Both the position numbers and the translations under genes were made by a program. A stretch of 8,400 bases of DNA from an uncultured Eubacteriales bacterium (GTDB taxonomy: Bacteria; Bacillota; Clostridia; Oscillospirales; CAG-272): contig CAKSUH010000057.1 of assembly GCA_934500855.1 (NCBI GenBank), positions 1 to 8,400 of the forward strand, written 5' to 3'. Positions 5,282 through 8,400 of this stretch are shown piece by piece; position 1 is the stretch's first letter; each line of letters starts with the position of its first letter. The notes below the pieces were generated by a model. The model had not been told where the DNA came from and did no database searches. It was given only the letters and a program-made list of their open reading frames with translations.

Positions 5282-5373
5282 AGCACTTTCAGGAGGTACA
5301 CAAGATAGCCAATCAGCAACAGCCCCGCGAGGAGTGCCGCGACAGCGCCGAGCTTATGCAGGAGCTTTTTCAT
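5278..5373 (-). CDS. 31-aa single-membrane-segment peptide, candidate minor coat protein
   Basis: This short gene has two lysines at residues 2-3 and one at 7, then an uninterrupted hydrophobic stretch (about 9-28: A-V-A-A-L-L-A-G-L-L-L-I-G-Y), then a short K-V-L tail. It overlaps the 3' end of the 237-aa gene by 20 bases in another frame, and its TGA overlaps the ATPase ATG. Only one start is possible, because a stop codon lies two codons upstream. No clear Shine-Dalgarno site precedes it, so it probably depends on translational coupling. The ATPase also lacks a strong site, which argues that ribosomes do pass through this peptide. M13 minor coat proteins pVII (33 aa) and pIX (32 aa) are hydrophobic peptides of this size. 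An alternative is a small accessory subunit of the ATPase. Confidence 0.6.
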   Translation of the reverse strand: MKKLLHKLGAVAALLAGLLLIGYLVYLLKVL

Positions 5374-6067
5374 GGGCTAAGGTCAGGATGGAATCGAGCG
5401 TGGCGAAGTCGATTGCCTTGTCCCCGCTGTCCTGCTCTCCGATTTCCTCCATCAGGCGATTCAGAGCGGCAACCTGCTTCTTCAGCGCGTTGTTCTCGGA
5501 TTCCAGGTCTACAATGTGGCGGCAGAAGTCGTTCCGTTTCCATCCCTTGAACTGCGGGAATTGCTCCTCCGGTTTCTTGCGTTCCTCCGGCTGTTCCTCT
5601 GACGAGGCTGCGGTCAGATTCTTTTTGAAGGCGCGGATTTCCTCGCGTTTCCATGAGGGCTTGACGGCTTTCCGCTGTTCCGGTGTGAGGGGTAGCATCT
5701 CCGCCAATGCCGACCACCGGAAGTCCGCCCATTCTGCCGCGCATCTGCCGTTTTCGTCTCCGAATTCATCCGCGACATTGACCAGACGGGAGACAGTGGA
5801 ACGGTCGAGGTCGAAGGTTTCCTTGAGGTAACGGAAATAGACCGTGCCGGAGCAGTTGCGCACATTGCCGATGGGGTAATAGATTGCGCAGACGGTGCGG
5901 AAATCTTTTGAGACAAACAGATCGCGCAGTTCAGCGCCGAGACGGAATTTTGACCGCTTGTCTCCGGAGAGATTCTTCCCGATGCTTTCCGCGCGGGCTT
6001 TCAGGGATTCATAGGCTTCCCGGTCGCAGGACTGATCCTCGGTGTTGTGTTGGGTGAAGTCGATCAT
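5354..6067 (-). CDS. Helix-turn-helix protein with C-terminal coiled coil (237 aa)
   Basis: The central part contains a likely helix-turn-helix around residues 76-101 (Y-F-R-Y-L-K-E-T-F, D-L-D-R-S-T-V-S-R-L, V-N-V-A-D-E-F); the D-R-S-T-V-S-R-L segment is a typical recognition helix. A charged Glu/Pro/Lys linker (155-170) leads to a leucine-zipper-like coiled coil (about 185-212). The design, DNA-binding head plus dimerising tail, fits a regulator, a ParB/KfrA-like partition factor or a replication accessory protein. It has no signal peptide or membrane segment, so it is cytoplasmic. AAAGGAA lies upstream of the ATG at suitable spacing. It follows the 767-aa gene by 24 bases and overlaps the 31-aa gene. 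Placing a DNA-binding protein inside a morphogenesis operon is unusual. It is a candidate for binding the GC palindromes, though nothing shows this directly. No named family is assigned. Confidence 0.75.
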   Translation of the reverse strand: MIDFTQHNTEDQSCDREAYESLKARAESIGKNLSGDKRSKFRLGAELRDLFVSKDFRTVCAIYYPIGNVRNCSGTVYFRYLKETFDLDRSTVSRLVNVADEFGDENGRCAAEWADFRWSALAEMLPLTPEQRKAVKPSWKREEIRAFKKNLTAASSEEQPEERKKPEEQFPQFKGWKRNDFCRHIVDLESENNALKKQVAALNRLMEEIGEQDSGDKAIDFATLDSILTLAHEKAPA

Positions 6068-6091
6068 TTTGAATTTTTCCTTTCTGTTTGG

Positions 6092-8395
6092 TCATTTCCT
6101 GCCGCTCCTGCGCTGCTTTCGTTTGGCTGACGCGCCCTTGAATTTCTCCCCGATCCATCGGAAGACGCTGCCGATGGTATCGAAAATCGCCTTGAAGATC
6201 GGAGACACCACGGGAACGACAAAGACAGCGATCAGGACAACGGCAACGATGCCGAGAATCATGGCGAAAATTTTTCCGAAGCGGGCAAATTGATCTTTGA
6301 TTTTTCCGAGCAGATCGTCTTTTGCATCATCGTTTACTCTTTTCGGAGGCTTCTCTGCGGTCAGGTCGGCAATGCAGTCGATGTGATTGCTGGTCACCGG
6401 TACAGGCGTTTCCACGCCGGATTCGTTCTTGTAAGTCAATTCCAGAACATGGAGGTTCAGATAGATATCCTGCTCTGCCACATAAGCGACCGATTCGTCC
6501 CCGTCATTATAGCTTTTCCCGTTGAACCGGGCGGCAAGGTCGCGCTGGTAATACTGCGAAACATTGAAGCGTACCAGATACATCGACTGGTCGCTTGCGT
6601 CCGCTTTGGCAAGGCAATTGCGCAGATTGTTTTCGTCCGATTCCGCAAAATACAGCACATCCGATTTCCCGACAATCTGGTGTGCGGCTTCGATCTTGAC
6701 GATTGCCTGCGACAGATCCAGATCGTAATCGGACGGTGACCCGTTGATTGCATACGACAGCCCGTAATTCAAAAGCTTATCAAAGAAGCTGTGGTTGGTT
6801 GCAAAGCTCTCCGCTTTCAGTCCCAAGGTAGCCACATTTACCGTGGTAACATCATCGTAAGAGGAGAAGAAGTGCGACGGAATCTGTCCTTTTGCGCCCT
6901 GCAGGTAATTAATATTAGGGTACAGCTTTGCGTATTGGTACATCCATGCGTTCAATTCGTCACGCGAAACAGACGAGTCGGCAGCGCGGACGCCGGCATG
7001 AACATCCTTTGCATAAAAGACCGACCGCATCGGGGAAATGACCCGGTTGGATTTTACATTGCTTTTGGAGAGATCGACATTATAGGAAAGCCCTAAGGTG
7101 GTTGTCCCGCCGCCCATTATCTGAACCCACCATAATTCCGGAATGCTACTGTTATAGGTGGTTGCATCTTTCAGAAGGTTGCCCTTCAGGGCATCGTAAA
7201 TCCCGGCGTTGTCGGTTACAAACATCGGGGCGGTTCTTGCCTTTTGGTAGGACAGCTTGACATCGGTCAGCTTGCCGTAGGATTCTTCCAGATACTTCGG
7301 CACATTGAAGTAAATACTGTCCACCTGATTGTGGTAGTACGCTCCCTTCGGGCTGGTGTCGGTGCGGTAGTAAGTGTAGTTGATCTCCAGATTGATCTTA
7401 GATTCAAAGTTGCCTTTAACGGATTTGGCGGTTACCTTATCGTCGGTCTGCTTGTCCTCGATGACAAAAGACCCGTTATAGGGGAAGGTTTTGGACGAAC
7501 CGTCCTCAAATTTCAGCGTCAGGTCGGTGATCTGCCGCCTGCGTGTATGGATGTTGACCGAGCCGTCATCATTCTTTTCGTATTGATGCCACCAGTGCCC
7601 GGTGACCTCCAGCTTCATAAACCGCCAGTCCTCGGCGCTCACATCCTCCATGGTCATAACCGGAACCAGGGAAAACGGCGTGCTTTTTCCGTCACTGTCC
7701 GGGCAGGTCAGGGTTCCGCCCGAAATCATCTTGCCGGAGGGGTTGAACAGGTACAGATACACCTGCCCGTCCCATGTGTAATCCTCGGCAATCGTGATGT
7801 TCTCGTAAACGGTGAGCAGCTCGATGAAATCCCCGGTCGCGCCGTTATATTTGGAAAGGTCGATCTCCGGAAACAGATTGTCGTGATCCTGCGCAAAGGA
7901 TGTATACCGGACATCGTAGACCGTATCGAAGGAGGACACCCGATAAATCCGATGTTGAGAAATGCAATCCTCCAGGGGTGTTCTGGAATAGATCTCCAGC
8001 CGATAAGCGCCGGGCTGTTTGCCGGTATAAAGAATAAATTCGCTGAAGGTTACGGAATCCGGAGATAAAACCACCTTATTTCCGCAATACAGCATATAAA
8101 ACGGCTCGTGAGCCGGATTGTCGACGGTATAGCCGATATCATACCAGGTGTCCGGTTGCAGGTCAATCGAGCATCGATACGGCATGGCTGCCACGCCGGA
8201 ATCTCCGAGGTACCGAAGCTGACCGCTCAGGTTTTCTCCGATCGTTTTCAGATTTTCAAATTGGTAAACGGCAAATCCGCTCGCCTGCTGTCCGGTTTCG
8301 GCATCCTCCGCCACAATCGGCACAGCCATCACCGGCAGGAGCATCAGAAACGCTACCAGAAGCGCGCCGAGCCGCCGGAAAAGTTTTTGTCTCAT
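6092..8395 (-). CDS. Secreted, C-terminally membrane-anchored surface protein; pIII-like position
   Basis: This 767-aa protein begins with a clear signal peptide: R2, K4, R7, R8, a hydrophobic core at about 10-28, and a possible cleavage after I-V-A (residue 29). The long exported part (30-700) is rich in aromatic, Thr, Ser and Asp residues with alternating hydrophobic strands, suggesting beta-sandwich domains. It has few cysteines (C74, C104, C144, C231, C594, C674). A Pro/Lys stretch (682-686) precedes one membrane segment (about 709-734). The tail has an amphipathic part (F-K-A-I-F-D-T-I-G) and a very basic end (755-767). There are no sortase or peptidoglycan-binding motifs. In filamentous phages the adsorption protein pIII has this topology and lies just before the assembly ATPase. 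A host adhesin carried by a mobile element is the alternative. The ATG is five bases from the window edge, so its ribosome site cannot be seen. Confidence 0.8.
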   Translation of the reverse strand: MRQKLFRRLGALLVAFLMLLPVMAVPIVAEDAETGQQASGFAVYQFENLKTIGENLSGQLRYLGDSGVAAMPYRCSIDLQPDTWYDIGYTVDNPAHEPFYMLYCGNKVVLSPDSVTFSEFILYTGKQPGAYRLEIYSRTPLEDCISQHRIYRVSSFDTVYDVRYTSFAQDHDNLFPEIDLSKYNGATGDFIELLTVYENITIAEDYTWDGQVYLYLFNPSGKMISGGTLTCPDSDGKSTPFSLVPVMTMEDVSAEDWRFMKLEVTGHWWHQYEKNDDGSVNIHTRRRQITDLTLKFEDGSSKTFPYNGSFVIEDKQTDDKVTAKSVKGNFESKINLEINYTYYRTDTSPKGAYYHNQVDSIYFNVPKYLEESYGKLTDVKLSYQKARTAPMFVTDNAGIYDALKGNLLKDATTYNSSIPELWWVQIMGGGTTTLGLSYNVDLSKSNVKSNRVISPMRSVFYAKDVHAGVRAADSSVSRDELNAWMYQYAKLYPNINYLQGAKGQIPSHFFSSYDDVTTVNVATLGLKAESFATNHSFFDKLLNYGLSYAINGSPSDYDLDLSQAIVKIEAAHQIVGKSDVLYFAESDENNLRNCLAKADASDQSMYLVRFNVSQYYQRDLAARFNGKSYNDGDESVAYVAEQDIYLNLHVLELTYKNESGVETPVPVTSNHIDCIADLTAEKPPKRVNDDAKDDLLGKIKDQFARFGKIFAMILGIVAVVLIAVFVVPVVSPIFKAIFDTIGSVFRWIGEKFKGASAKRKQRRSGRK

Positions 8396-8400
8396 TTTTT

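Noticed and set aside
3182..5308. Plus-strand open frame of 708 codons opposite the ATPase gene
   Set aside because: Its translation is low-complexity, rich in Gly, Val, Asp and Glu with no domain sense, while the other strand carries membrane segments and Walker motifs. It is an antisense shadow despite its length.
7244..8068. Plus-strand open frame of 274 codons opposite the surface protein
   Set aside because: It is antisense to a gene with a clear signal peptide and anchor; no Shine-Dalgarno site or motif supports it.

Overview
All credible genes lie on the minus strand, so the biology reads from position 8400 down to 1. Canonical purine-rich Shine-Dalgarno sites, fairly high-GC coding sequence, single-membrane-style exported proteins and an IS481/IS3-type gut-Firmicute-like transposase suggest a Clostridia-type Firmicute. 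This is inference; no taxonomic marker gene is present.

My reading is an integrated inovirus-like (filamentous phage-type) element of a Gram-positive host, or a close relative of one. In transcription order there is: (1) a 767-aa secreted, C-terminally anchored surface protein in the position of the pIII adsorption protein (8395-6092); (2) a 237-aa helix-turn-helix/coiled-coil protein (6067-5354); (3) a 31-aa single-membrane-segment peptide, close in size to minor coat proteins pVII/pIX (5373-5278); (4) a 718-aa membrane-anchored P-loop ATPase with Zot/pI-like features (5281-3125); (5) a small basic protein (3128-2787). Genes 2-5 overlap at every junction, a tightly coupled 'morphogenesis' operon. 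Its promoter and the expected major coat gene must lie beyond the right edge.

A control region follows (2640-2800). It holds two back-to-back promoters. One points left into a replication module: a 76-aa acidic helical protein, a 72-aa zinc-ribbon protein, and a 352-aa HUH rolling-circle Rep ending in an intrinsic terminator. The other points right and appears to make a two-hairpin RNA of about 62 nt that ends at its own terminator, antisense to the end of the morphogenesis operon. Three copies of a GC-rich palindrome (core TGCGCCGGCGCA) occur at roughly 250-bp intervals in the replication module. A 321-bp gene-free, structure-rich stretch just upstream of rep is the best candidate replication origin.

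Beyond rep lie an exceptionally strong 22-bp-arm hairpin, a heptanucleotide repeat cluster that shares its sequence with the hairpin's outer arms, and the start of a DDE transposase that runs off the left edge. The transposase could be the element's integration enzyme or an unrelated neighbouring insertion sequence; the window cannot decide. Homology statements rest on motif reading only.
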